Shown here: positions 1-8,322 of the stretch, one piece after another
Layout: every line of letters starts with the position of its first letter
Position numbering within the stretch: the stretch's first letter is position 1
NCBI RefSeq assembly: GCF_016482785.1
Contig: NZ_JAEMXM010000001.1
Location: forward strand, 124,001-188,000
Origin: Paenibacillus alkalitolerans
GTDB lineage: Bacteria > Bacillota > Bacilli > Paenibacillales > YIM-B00363
Length of the DNA stretch: 64,000 bases
Direction: 5' to 3'
Made by a program: the position numbers and the translations under genes
Notes under the pieces: generated by a model
Told to the model about the DNA's origin: nothing
The model's database searches: none
What the model saw: the letters and a program-made list of their open reading frames with translations, nothing else

Positions 1-381
1 GTCGCTCAAGAATTGGAGCTGGAAGTTTTGCCGGAGGAAAAGATATTCCCCATGATCATACACCAAAAGATATCCAAAGCGATGGCAAGAGATATATTTA
101 ACGTACAGTCGCCTGAGATTTTAGATGCCGTCGGGTGTCATACAACACTAAGGAAGGGTTCAACAATCCTGGATAAAGTGTTGTTTGTTGCAGATAAAAT
201 AAGATGGGATCAAGCCGGCAATCCGCCATATTTGGGTGAAATATTGAAAGGGTTAAATCGATCGCTTGAACATGCGGCGTTTGCATACATAAATTATTTG
301 TGGAACGAGCGGGAGAAATTGAGAGTAGTTCATCCTTGGTTAAGAGATGCATATTACGAACTAAAGGAACAGTTGGGTTAA
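1..381 (+). CDS. YqeK-like HD-domain phosphohydrolase, 3' part only
   Basis: The reading frame is already open at base 1 and ends at 381, so the N-terminal part lies outside the window and about 126 residues are visible. The stretch HTTL followed by LDKVLFVADKI matches the second half of the YqeK family of HD-domain hydrolases, which split diadenosine tetraphosphate or act on related nucleotides in the cytoplasm. The metal-binding HD pair itself should be upstream and cannot be seen. A TTG at 13 could be taken for a start, but no ribosome binding site precedes it and the frame continues upstream. The GNAT gene follows after 32 bases on the same strand. The family call is from recognised motifs only; substrate is unknown. 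Confidence 0.7.
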   Translation, partial: VAQELELEVLPEEKIFPMIIHQKISKAMARDIFNVQSPEILDAVGCHTTLRKGSTILDKVLFVADKIRWDQAGNPPYLGEILKGLNRSLEHAAFAYINYLWNEREKLRVVHPWLRDAYYELKEQLG

Positions 382-413
382 TTGTTATCCGAGTCGGGGA
401 AGGACGATGAACG

Positions 414-977
414 GTGGGACATATCGCAGAAACTCTGTTTGAAACTAAAGATCAGATGTTAATATCACTGAGATCCCCTACAGTATCTGATGCTCCAAGA
501 TTGCATACATTCGTCAAAGACCTTCTTAGCTCTGAGCAAGAGTACCTCTTAACTACACCGACAGAGTTTCATTTGACAGCAGCACAACAAGCAGAATGGA
601 TCGAAAAGTTGTATAAACAAGAGAATAGTGTGATCATCATTGCAGAGAAAGATCAATCGATTATCGGGCTCTTAGATTTTCAAGGAGCTCGTAAGAATAA
701 AATGGCGCATGTCGGATCTTTTGGATTGAGTGTTCGGAGCGGCTATAGGGGTCGAGGTATTGGAAGAGTCTTGATAAACAACCTTATTGAATGGGTTAAT
801 CAACGAGAACAAATAGAAAAGATTTGCCTGGAAGTATTTTCAAATAACGCAGCTGCGATAAAACTATATAAGTCAGTCGGATTTATAGAAGAGGGCAGAC
901 AAGCGAGACAAATTAGATTAGAAGACGGGAGGTATCTGGATCTTATACAAATGGGTTTATTTGTTATTCGCAATTGA
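414..977 (+). CDS. GNAT family N-acetyltransferase
   Basis: A 187-residue protein of normal GNAT length. The acetyl-CoA pyrophosphate-binding motif is RGRGIGRVLI in the centre, followed by the typical C-terminal pattern LEVFSNNAAAIKLYKSVGF. Members transfer an acetyl group from acetyl-CoA to an amine of a small molecule or protein terminus; the substrate cannot be read from sequence. The GTG start at 414 follows GGGAAGGA; an ATG at 456 (MLISLRSP) is an alternative that would remove 14 poorly conserved residues. The ATG at 407 is in another frame and closes quickly. It ends just before a shared bidirectional terminator. Confidence 0.85.
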   Translation: MGHIAETLFETKDQMLISLRSPTVSDAPRLHTFVKDLLSSEQEYLLTTPTEFHLTAAQQAEWIEKLYKQENSVIIIAEKDQSIIGLLDFQGARKNKMAHVGSFGLSVRSGYRGRGIGRVLINNLIEWVNQREQIEKICLEVFSNNAAAIKLYKSVGFIEEGRQARQIRLEDGRYLDLIQMGLFVIRN

Positions 978-1002
978 AAAAACCTTCGCTAGCTGAACGA
1001 AA

Positions 1003-1028
1003 AAAAGCCGGAGTCACCTCCGGCTTTT
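1003..1028. terminator. Bidirectional intrinsic terminator
   Basis: A perfect stem AAAAGCCGGAG / CTCCGGCTTTT with a four-base loop lies between two convergent genes. The A and T runs at both ends give a U-tract on either transcript, so it can stop both the GNAT gene (plus) and the oxidoreductase (minus). Confidence 0.9.
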
Positions 1029-1043
1029 CGGTTTTTTACGCGC

Positions 1044-2057
1044 TTATTTCACGAAATCTTCATGCGGTACCGGCAGCTCTTTACCTTCCGCGGCGGAACG
1101 CTCCGTCGTCTCAATTACAGCGATATTCCGCATCGCCTGCTCCGGTTTTACAACCAGTTCAACCCCCTTATATAGGTGGGCTGCGATATTCTCGTAATAT
1201 TTATGGCCTTGGTCCTTCTCGCATGCGACCTTCGTTTCCACCTTCACACCGTTTATTTGCGAGAACAATGTCAGCTCGCCGTCAAAGATGTTCGTATCGA
1301 TAATGGCGCCCTTAGTTCCGAGCACTCGAACGTGGGGCTTAGGCGCGTGAGCGATACTCGATATTTGAATGTGGGTAACGGCGCCGTTTTCCATGTGGAT
1401 AATGCTGTCGACTTGATCTTCGTTGGAAACCTCATGCCAAACGCGATTATGGATAAAGCCTCTGACCGATTTGATCTTCCCCGGAACGACTCCTAGCGCA
1501 TAATCGATCAAGTGGGCTCCCCAATCATAGAAAGCTCCGCCGGAAATTTTCTTGTCGGAACGCCACCAGCTGCCGGGAGCATTATATCCGCCGAAGGAGA
1601 ACTCCATATGGAAAATATCCCCGATGATATCTTTGGAGATTAAATCTTTCAGCGTCAAGTACCAGCCGTCCCAGCGCCGGTTATGGTATACGGACAGCAT
1701 TTTGCCGGTTTCCCGGGATAGTCGGACCATGTCATAAGCATCTTCCGTGAAAATACACATCGGCTTTTCCAATATGCAGTGTTTGCCGCTTTGCAATATT
1801 CTCTTACCGAGATCGGCGTGCGTGTTATGCGGAGTAATGACTGTAATAATGTCAACGTCGTTCCTGGCTATGAGCTCGGCAGGATCGGTAAATGTCAGTA
1901 TCTCCGGGAAATCCTGCTTCGCTTGCTCCATTCGTCCGCTATCCAGGTCGCAGGCCGCAACGAACCGTATTCCGTTATTCATCATTTGCTGAGCGTGCTG
2001 CTTTCCCATGTTGAAGGCGCCGCCATAACCGATAACGGCACCGCGCAATGCTGCCAT
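1044..2057 (-). CDS. Gfo/Idh/MocA family oxidoreductase
   Basis: A 337-residue cytosolic NAD(P)-dependent sugar or inositol dehydrogenase-like protein. The N-terminal Rossmann fold shows AVIGYGG, and ILEKPM is the conserved EKP motif carrying the catalytic lysine. The C-terminal alpha/beta half has GGAFYDWGAHLIDYA, where the DWGxHxxD pattern belongs to the substrate pocket. ATG start on the minus strand after GGGGATGATC. It stands alone, convergent with the GNAT gene. Family membership is secure; substrate is not, and neighbouring genes do not specify it. Confidence 0.9.
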   Translation of the reverse strand: MAALRGAVIGYGGAFNMGKQHAQQMMNNGIRFVAACDLDSGRMEQAKQDFPEILTFTDPAELIARNDVDIITVITPHNTHADLGKRILQSGKHCILEKPMCIFTEDAYDMVRLSRETGKMLSVYHNRRWDGWYLTLKDLISKDIIGDIFHMEFSFGGYNAPGSWWRSDKKISGGAFYDWGAHLIDYALGVVPGKIKSVRGFIHNRVWHEVSNEDQVDSIIHMENGAVTHIQISSIAHAPKPHVRVLGTKGAIIDTNIFDGELTLFSQINGVKVETKVACEKDQGHKYYENIAAHLYKGVELVVKPEQAMRNIAVIETTERSAAEGKELPVPHEDFVK

Positions 2058-2154
2058 ATTGAGATCATCCCCTAGTCAAGTGCAAATTAATTTCCTGTCT
2101 TAATGTAACCACAAACGCTTTATATTCGCTATGTCCTAAATGGCAACAACATGA

Positions 2155-2349
2155 ACAATCTGGCTATCATTTTTATTGGCGTTATCCTTCGGGCAAGTTT
2201 CTTTGTTGGCGCCAATGAGGGAAATAGGGACCGTATTCGGTACGTTAATGGGTGTGTTTATTCTTCAAGAACGCCAAGGATCGAAGAACATAGCTTCATC
2301 AATAATGATCACGATAGGCGTAATACTGTCTGGAATGTTCACCGATTAA
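2155..2349 (+). pseudogene. Remnant of an EamA/DMT-family transporter (C-terminal fragment)
   Basis: Read from the TGG at 2161, this frame is open to TAA at 2347-2349 and encodes a recognisable last part of a drug/metabolite transporter: VSLLAPMREIGTVFGTLMGV, then a short loop with LQER, then a final membrane helix. This matches the APxRE...GxxxLxE pattern at the end of EamA domains. A TGA at 2152-2154 closes the frame upstream and no start or ribosome binding site is present, so about 80 percent of the gene is missing. The overlapping 73-codon frame starting at 2151 has no such features and is a shadow. Relic of a deleted gene. Confidence 0.7.
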
Positions 2350-2424
2350 GTAAATACGGTTGTGATAATTAAAAGTTGGGAATGAATACTTATATCCTCA
2401 ATTGAAGTAGACGGTGAGTAGAAA

Positions 2425-3525
2425 TTGAAAGTTGAAAACATATCCGTACGTCAATTTGGCGTTCTTGTCATTTTGTATACCATCGGCACTACAATCTTAA
2501 TTATCCCATCGGGTCTTGCCACATTAACTCGACAGGATGCTTGGATTGCATCCATACTCGGATTGGGACTCAATATGTTATTGGTTTTGTTCTATAACAA
2601 TCTGAGCCGCCGCTTTCCCGATATGACTTTGGTTCAGTATAGTGAAAAAATTTTGGGGAAATGGCTGGGAAAGCTGGTTTCCCTTTTTTTTATTTTCTTT
2701 TCGTTTATCGGTGCTGCAACCGTATTATTTTATATGGGTAATTTTATTACGACGGAAGTGATGTCCGAAACGCCGATACAAGCGATCAACGTGTTATATG
2801 CAATGATTGTTGTAATGGGTTTGCGCCTCGGACTTGAAACATTGGCTCGTGCGGGAGAAATATTATTCCCTTGGGTGTTTGCAATATTTTTTGTTTTGGC
2901 GGTGTCTCTATTGCCGGAGATCCAATTATATAAAGTGCAGCCCGTCTTTGAGGCTGGGGGCAAACAGTTATTATATGCCGCGTTGTCTGTAACCGGTACC
3001 GCTTCGCTCCCGTTCATCGTGCTGTTCATGATATTCCCGGTGAATGTTAACGACAATCAAAAAGCAAGAAAAGTCTTTATTAATGCGACATTGACAGGAG
3101 GTATTTATTTTGTAGTCATTACATTTTTGTGCATTACGGTACTTGGAGCCGATTTAACGGCAAACCATTTGTATCCCAGCTATGCTTTAGCCAAAATTAT
3201 AAACATTGGGCAGTTTTTCCAACGGGTCGAAGTTCTTATAGCGGCGATTTGGTTTATTACGGTGTATTACAAAACAACATTTTACTTTTACGGATTTGTA
3301 GTAGGGATCGCACAAGTATGCAATCTTTCAGATTACCGACCGCTGGTTTTGCCTTGCGGAATGATTTTAGTCGTATATTCTCTTGTTGTATATCCGAATG
3401 TCGTTTATGCGGCAAAGTTCGATTCTATGGTTTGGATCCCTTTTGTGATGACGTTTGGCTTGCTAATGCCGTGCATTTTACTCGTGATAGATGCTCTCCG
3501 GAGAAGAAAGAATACGAAATCGTGA
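2425..3525 (+). CDS. GerAB-type spore germination permease
   Basis: A 366-residue integral membrane protein with about ten hydrophobic segments and a charged end (RRRKNTKS). It matches the GerAB family of the APC superfamily, the subunit of gerA-type receptors thought to bind the amino acid or sugar germinant in the inner spore membrane. The N-terminal helix beginning around VLVILYTIGTTILIIP and the repeated small-residue helices are typical. Start is TTG at 2425 with GACGGTGAG upstream. It is first in the operon; the usual order is A-B-C, here it is B-A-C followed by a small gene. The germinant cannot be inferred. Confidence 0.9.
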   Translation: MKVENISVRQFGVLVILYTIGTTILIIPSGLATLTRQDAWIASILGLGLNMLLVLFYNNLSRRFPDMTLVQYSEKILGKWLGKLVSLFFIFFSFIGAATVLFYMGNFITTEVMSETPIQAINVLYAMIVVMGLRLGLETLARAGEILFPWVFAIFFVLAVSLLPEIQLYKVQPVFEAGGKQLLYAALSVTGTASLPFIVLFMIFPVNVNDNQKARKVFINATLTGGIYFVVITFLCITVLGADLTANHLYPSYALAKIINIGQFFQRVEVLIAAIWFITVYYKTTFYFYGFVVGIAQVCNLSDYRPLVLPCGMILVVYSLVVYPNVVYAAKFDSMVWIPFVMTFGLLMPCILLVIDALRRRKNTKS

Positions 3526-3598
3526 ACTTGATGGGGATTTATTTTGCCATTGGAGGAAACAATATCCTAAACATTTAGCTTTAGTCGAGGTTCATCAT

Positions 3599-5200
3599 AT
3601 GAGCAGCTTTATCAAAATGTTCAAGAAAACATCAAAGCAACCGCCATTAAAGCCAACCATACAACCGCAAAGCCCGCAGGGTAAGGAACCGATTGAAGCT
3701 TCGCTCGCGGCAAATTTGCAGAAGGTAAAGCAGGCGACGGGGAATAGCGGTGATGTAATCATCCGGGAGTTCGAAATAGGCGATTCCGGGCAATTGAAGG
3801 CTGCTGTCATCTACACGGACGGTTTGGCCGACAGCAAGGCGATCTCCGACTTCATATTGGAATCGTTCATGTTTGACGCTAAAGAAAACGGGTTGCATAT
3901 AGGCGAAGAACCATTCGGGCAAGATGTTTTGAAACGTATAAAAAGTTCATCTTTAGCCATTGGCGAGATCAAGGAAGCCACTGACTTCGAAATGATATTA
4001 AATGCCGTACTTTCAGGGGATACGGCAATTTTAATCGATGGACAAAGCGTTGGTATTGTTAGCGGAACGAAGGGATGGAAGGACAGAGGCGTAACGGAGC
4101 CTTCCTCGCAGACGGTCGTCCGGGGACCGAGAGAAGGTTTCTCGGAATCTCTTCGTACGAACACCGCTCTTATCCGCCGGAAAATCAAAGATTCAAATCT
4201 TTGGCTGGAATCGATGCAAGTCGGCCGTGTCACGAAGACAGACGTCGCCCTCATGTACATCAAAGGTATTGTCAATGACGAGGTGCTGCAAGAGGTTCGT
4301 ACGAGACTGCAACGAATACAAATTGACGGTATATTGGAGAGCGGGAATATTGAGGAACTGATTCAAGACGATACCTTTACGCCTTTTCCTACGGTTTTCC
4401 ACTCGGAGCGTCCGGATACGATTGCAAGCGGCTTGTTGGAAGGACGCGTTGCGATTCTGGTGGACGGCACTCCATTTGTGCTGTTGGTACCAGCGCTATT
4501 CGCCCAGTTTTTTCAGGCCAGTGAAGATTATTACCAGCGTGCGGATTTCGCCAGCGTTCTGAGAATTGTGCGTTACATATGTTTTTTTATCGCTTTGATG
4601 GCGCCGTCGCTTTACATTGCGATCACCACCTTTCATCAAGAGCTTCTGCCCTCGGGACTCTTGATCGGGTTAGCAGCGCAACGGGAGGGAGTGCCTTTCC
4701 CGGCTTTCGTCGAGGCGCTGCTCATGGAGATCACATTTGAAATATTGCGGGAAGCCGGGGTTAGAATGCCCCGTGCGATCGGTCAATCCGTTTCCATCGT
4801 GGGGACGCTCGTCATCGGACAGGCGGCTGTCGAAGCGGGATTAGTTTCGGCCGCCATGGTCATTGTCGTTGCAATTACTGCCATATCAAACTTCGTCTTT
4901 CCGGCTTTCAACATGGCCATTTCAATAAGGATGCTGCGTTTCCCGCTCATGGGACTTGCAGCATCGTTCGGCTTATATGGAATCACGATCGGATTGATCG
5001 CGCTCATATTGCATTTATGCAGTTTGCGTTCCTTTGGTGTTCCGTACATGTCTCCGTTTGCTCCGTTCATAGCCACAGACCAAAGGGATGCCATTTTCCG
5101 TTTTCCATTATGGAGTCTTTCTTCCCGGCCGCGGTTGATCAGCCAAAAAAACATTATTCGGGAAAATACCGACCCGCCGTCGCCGGAACGCGGAAAGTGA
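3599..5200 (+). CDS. GerAA-type spore germination protein
   Basis: A 533-residue GerA-family protein: a soluble N-terminal half (about residues 40-285) with GDTAILIDG and VVRGPREGFSESLRTNTALIRR, which are hallmark GerAA motifs, and a membrane half with four to five helices ending in a short basic tail. The partner of GerAB and GerAC, it has been proposed to form the ion-release channel of the receptor. The frame is open from 3491, but that stretch overlaps the end of the previous gene; the ATG at 3599 has GTCGAGG at good distance and begins the family-like MSSFIKMFKK. Lies 73 bases after gerAB. Confidence 0.92.
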   Translation: MSSFIKMFKKTSKQPPLKPTIQPQSPQGKEPIEASLAANLQKVKQATGNSGDVIIREFEIGDSGQLKAAVIYTDGLADSKAISDFILESFMFDAKENGLHIGEEPFGQDVLKRIKSSSLAIGEIKEATDFEMILNAVLSGDTAILIDGQSVGIVSGTKGWKDRGVTEPSSQTVVRGPREGFSESLRTNTALIRRKIKDSNLWLESMQVGRVTKTDVALMYIKGIVNDEVLQEVRTRLQRIQIDGILESGNIEELIQDDTFTPFPTVFHSERPDTIASGLLEGRVAILVDGTPFVLLVPALFAQFFQASEDYYQRADFASVLRIVRYICFFIALMAPSLYIAITTFHQELLPSGLLIGLAAQREGVPFPAFVEALLMEITFEILREAGVRMPRAIGQSVSIVGTLVIGQAAVEAGLVSAAMVIVVAITAISNFVFPAFNMAISIRMLRFPLMGLAASFGLYGITIGLIALILHLCSLRSFGVPYMSPFAPFIATDQRDAIFRFPLWSLSSRPRLISQKNIIRENTDPPSPERGK

Positions 5201-5243
5201 CGCCTTGCCGAGAAAAATGTTTTGAACATCAGGGGAGGTCATA

Positions 5244-6458
5244 ATGAGACGAACTGTCGGATTGGTTTTAATTATCCTTGTTTTCCTATCCGTAATGACA
5301 GCTTGTTGGAGCCGGAGGGAATTGGATGAGTTGGCGATCGCGGTTGCTCTCGGAATCGACAAGAAAGGCGACCGATATCAGGTCACGGCGCAAGTCGTCA
5401 ATCCAAGCGAAGTTGCTTCGGGAAATAAAAAAGGCGGAGGAGGATTGGGAGCCCCGACTACCACGATTACGGCAACGGCGGATACGATCTTTGAGGCGCT
5501 TCGAAGAATGACGGTCAAATCGCCAAGGAGAATATATGTGGCACATTTAAGAATGCTTGTCATCGATGAAGATATCGCCAAAGAAGGAATCCGAAAAATT
5601 CTGGATTTTATGTCCAGGGGTCCGGAATTTCGTACGGATTTCTACATAGTAATCGCCAATGGGGTATCGGCTGAAAAAATATTACGTGTGTATAGCACCC
5701 CTCAAGAAATTATCCCTGCCAACAATATGTTCGCATCGCTTGAAACCGCGGAAGAAGCGTGGGCGGGGGTAGCGAAAGTAACATTGGACGAGTTGATTGA
5801 AGATTTGAAAGCGGCAGGAAAACAACCGCTGCTCACAGGCGTAGTTCTTACAGGCCGAAAAGATTCGGAACAATCGGAAACGAAAACAAACGCAGAGAAA
5901 ATGAAACCGATTTCGGTTATAAAGTTCCAAGGTATGGCGGTTTTTAATGAGGATAAGATGTCCGGCTGGTTAAACAGTGATGAAACCTTGGGCTATAACT
6001 TCATTCAAGGGAAAATTAAGAATACCGTAAAATCCGTTTCCTGTCCGGATGGAGGTAAACTGGTACTTGAGGTAATTCAATCGGAAACGCAAATGAAAGG
6101 GAAAGTCGTGAACGGTCAACCGCAGATCGAAATCGAGGTCAGAACCGAAGAAAATGTGGCGGACGTTGAATGTAAAATCGATCTCATGAAACAGGGAACG
6201 ATTTATGAATTGCAGAGTAAAGAGGAAGAAAAAATCGACAAGTTTATGAAACAGGCGATTAAGAAAGCTCAAGAATTTCGTTCCGATATTTTCGGCTTCG
6301 GCGAAGCGATCCACAGAGCTGACCCCAGAGCTTGGAAAAAACTGAAGAATGGCTGGGATGATCATTTTGCAGATGTAAAAGTAAATACCAAGATTGATGT
6401 AAACATACGTCGATTAGGTACGATTATGCAACCGCTGGAAGGCAAACCAAAGGAGTGA
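5244..6458 (+). CDS. Ger(x)C-type germination lipoprotein
   Basis: A 404-residue lipoprotein. The N-terminus RRTVGLVLIILVFLSVMTAC is a signal peptide with lipobox ending at Cys21, followed by WSRRELDELAIAVALGID, the signature opening of Ger(x)C proteins. The subunit sits on the outer face of the inner spore membrane and is needed for receptor function. Ribosome binding site AGGGGAGG precedes the ATG. The end (NGWDDHFADVKVNTKIDVNIRR) is the usual C-terminal motif of the family. Third gene of the germination operon. Confidence 0.93.
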   Translation: MRRTVGLVLIILVFLSVMTACWSRRELDELAIAVALGIDKKGDRYQVTAQVVNPSEVASGNKKGGGGLGAPTTTITATADTIFEALRRMTVKSPRRIYVAHLRMLVIDEDIAKEGIRKILDFMSRGPEFRTDFYIVIANGVSAEKILRVYSTPQEIIPANNMFASLETAEEAWAGVAKVTLDELIEDLKAAGKQPLLTGVVLTGRKDSEQSETKTNAEKMKPISVIKFQGMAVFNEDKMSGWLNSDETLGYNFIQGKIKNTVKSVSCPDGGKLVLEVIQSETQMKGKVVNGQPQIEIEVRTEENVADVECKIDLMKQGTIYELQSKEEEKIDKFMKQAIKKAQEFRSDIFGFGEAIHRADPRAWKKLKNGWDDHFADVKVNTKIDVNIRRLGTIMQPLEGKPKE

Positions 6459-6464
6459 ATATCC

Positions 6465-6698
6465 GTGTCCGGAATTGCCTTTATTATTGCAGCTGCCGTT
6501 ATCATCGCGATTATCGAAGTTCCTGCGATGTTGAAGAAGAAGCTCAAGAGAGATCTGACGGTTTTTTTTATTCTTCTCCTGTTCGGAACGACAACCGCCA
6601 TTCTCCAGAGTCTTCATGTGACTTTACCTAATCCTTTGGATTGGATCACTTTCGTATATAAACCTGCAAGCGACGCGATTCAATATTTATTGAAATGA
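6465..6698 (+). CDS. Small two-helix membrane protein at the end of the ger operon
   Basis: A 77-residue protein starting with GTG at 6465, six bases after the gerC stop, with AAAGGAG overlapping the gerC end. It has an N-terminal membrane helix (AFIIAAAVIIAIIEV), a basic middle (LKKKLKRD), a second helix and an amphipathic C-terminus. Small two-helix GerD-like or receptor D-subunit genes are known to accompany some gerA operons and modulate receptor activity; this one fits by position and topology. No sequence family is recognised with certainty. A strong hairpin follows immediately, so it is the last gene of the operon. Confidence 0.75.
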   Translation: MSGIAFIIAAAVIIAIIEVPAMLKKKLKRDLTVFFILLLFGTTTAILQSLHVTLPNPLDWITFVYKPASDAIQYLLK

Positions 6699-6732
6699 AA
6701 GGGCTAGGCCACTGGCCCAGCCCCGTTTCTTT
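6699..6732. terminator. Bidirectional terminator after the ger operon
   Basis: GGGCTaGGCC-ACT-GGCCcAGCCC forms a GC-rich stem with one internal mismatch, then CGTTTCTTTT on the plus strand. On the minus strand it lies directly after the stop of the acidic peptide gene and is followed by TTTCATTT, so it may serve both. Confidence 0.8.
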
Positions 6733-6839
6733 TATTCGGCTGCTTCCTCGTCTTCTCCGGTTTCTTCCTCGACTGCCTCTTCCGCCGCCTCTACCGTTGC
6801 TTCGTCAGAAGGTGAGATTTCATTTTCGTCAGCAACCAT
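6732..6839 (-). CDS. Small highly acidic peptide (35 residues)
   Basis: On the minus strand an ATG at 6839 is preceded by TTGGAGGGATTTGT, a near-ideal ribosome binding site, and opens a 35-codon frame ending in TAA at 6734-6732. The product begins MVADENEISP and is then almost only Glu, Asp, Ala, Thr and Val, with no membrane segment and no lysine or arginine. It faces the ger operon terminator. Function unknown; similar short Glu/Ala-rich peptides occur in Bacillales but I cannot name a family. The strong ribosome binding site, clean stop and terminator argue that it is translated. Confidence 0.65.
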   Translation of the reverse strand: MVADENEISPSDEATVEAAEEAVEEETGEDEEAAE

Positions 6840-7080
6840 ACAAATCCCTCCAATATAATCTTAGACTTCTGTCTAAGTTATTTAAAATATATTGAAAAGG
6901 TTTACATTTTAGTACGGGTGCGGATGAGGCAAGAATATAAAAACTGTTCAACCATAAGTTGAATACGGGAGTTATTGCGCTGCAACCGGCAATTGATTGG
7001 AAACGTGTTGGATTGATGATAAGTTGGATGTATCATAGCGCGCTCTGGTATAAATCCAATCTTTCGAGGAGGAAGAAAGC

Positions 7081-7905
7081 ATGATTGATGTTAGGAAAAT
7101 AGGCGCATTCATATCGGAATTGCGAAAGAGCAAAGACATGACTCAAGTGGAGCTTGCCGATCAATTGAACGTGAGCCACCAAGCTGTTTCCAAATGGGAA
7201 CGGGGCGAATCCCTGCCGGATATCGGAATCATCCCGAAGCTGGCAAAGATGTTTAATATTACGGTTGATGCATTGTTAAGCGGAGGAGAAGCGGAAGATG
7301 CTGCTAACGATGAGGGAGTCGGCGCCGCTGTCGAAGGTCTGGCGGAAAACCGACCGGAGCAATTTGCCGACGCCGTTAATGAAGGCAAAATTGAAGTGGA
7401 AGAGCTTGTGGAATTGGCTCCTGTGTTAAAATCAAGCGTTCTTAATCAAGTGACTGAACGTTTGGATCAACACCGGATTACGATTCATCACATCGTCGGG
7501 CTGGCTCCCTTCCTAGGAAAAGAAACCCTAAGTAATCTCGTAAACAGATTGATAGAAGGTGAATTGGACGCTGATACAATATCCGGCATTGCGCCGTTCC
7601 TCGATAAGGAGCATCTCGACCGGTTGTTGAATCATGCGGGGGCCGGCAGCCTGAATTGGGATGTTGTCCAGAGATTGGCTCCCTTCGTGGGGAAAGAGAC
7701 GTTGACCAACCTTGTTCAACGGGTCGTTGACGGAAATATCGATGCATCGCGTCTGATAGGATTGGCCCCGTTTCTCGGTCAAGACAATATCGATAAGCTA
7801 GTTGAGCAAATCGAATTGGAAAATCTGAACCCTGAATTACTGACCGGATTGGCGCCTTTCATCCACAGAGATACGTTAAACAGGCTTGTCATGCGCTTCG
7901 TGTGA
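7081..7905 (+). CDS. XRE-family HTH protein with 29-residue LAPF repeats
   Basis: A 274-residue protein with an N-terminal XRE DNA-binding domain (about residues 6-62; QVELADQLNVSHQAVSKWERG is the helix-turn-helix) and an acidic linker. The rest is a helical repeat array: L/I-A-P-F/V recurs at residues 112, 141, 170, 199, 228 and 257, exactly 29 residues apart, usually followed by xGKETLxxLVxR. An earlier weaker unit starts near 87. The array probably forms a solenoid for protein binding. GGAGGAAG precedes the ATG. A 60-residue membrane protein gene follows after 68 bases and may be co-transcribed. Target genes unknown. Confidence 0.85.
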   Translation: MIDVRKIGAFISELRKSKDMTQVELADQLNVSHQAVSKWERGESLPDIGIIPKLAKMFNITVDALLSGGEAEDAANDEGVGAAVEGLAENRPEQFADAVNEGKIEVEELVELAPVLKSSVLNQVTERLDQHRITIHHIVGLAPFLGKETLSNLVNRLIEGELDADTISGIAPFLDKEHLDRLLNHAGAGSLNWDVVQRLAPFVGKETLTNLVQRVVDGNIDASRLIGLAPFLGQDNIDKLVEQIELENLNPELLTGLAPFIHRDTLNRLVMRFV

Positions 7906-7973
7906 ACTTTGTCCGAACCTTCTCTTTTTCTAAAGCATATTATGCTTACAGAAAATAATAGGAGGTGGGACAA

Positions 7974-8156
7974 ATGGATAAATTTCTGACCTATTTGGGA
8001 GGGATCATAGGCGGTTACACCTTGATTCAAACCGAAGTTTCGGGAACAGTATTGTCCAGTTTGGAACCGATCTTTGATATTGTCGGCGCCGTATCGATGA
8101 TTGTATTTGCAACCGCATTCATTGTGCGGGGTGTCCGTTCGCTGTTGGGGAAATAG
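7974..8156 (+). CDS. Small membrane protein, 60 residues
   Basis: The ATG at 7974 is preceded by AGGAGGTGGGA, an excellent ribosome binding site; a GTG at 7965 lies inside that site and is rejected. The product has a first helix region (YLGGIIGGYTLIQT) and a clear membrane helix (IVGAVSMIVFATAFIV), then a basic end RGVRSLLGK. No family recognised. It sits between the repeat-containing XRE regulator and a hairpin, so the two genes may form a small operon; a role as membrane partner of the regulator is only a guess. Confidence 0.7.
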   Translation: MDKFLTYLGGIIGGYTLIQTEVSGTVLSSLEPIFDIVGAVSMIVFATAFIVRGVRSLLGK

Positions 8157-8177
8157 AAGTTATCGAATAAATGGATC

Positions 8178-8217
8178 AAATAGGGAGAAACCGTTGGAGT
8201 TTCTCCCTATTTGGATT
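8178..8217 (+). terminator. Hairpin after the small membrane protein gene
   Basis: A perfect 14-base stem AAATAGGGAGAAAC / GTTTCTCCCTATTT with a seven-base loop. The T-run after it is weak (TTGGATTTG), so it is a probable rather than classic intrinsic terminator. Confidence 0.65.
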
Positions 8218-8322
8218 TGAACAAACTGATTTTACATAAAAATCACATTTTTTTATCAGCCGATTTTATAAATGGTCATTATAATTGAATGGATTTGATA
8301 CCAATGAAGGAAGGAAATATAA

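Noticed and set aside
2151-2372. A 73-codon plus-strand frame starting with ATG
   Set aside because: It overlaps the transporter relic in another frame and its product has no family features.
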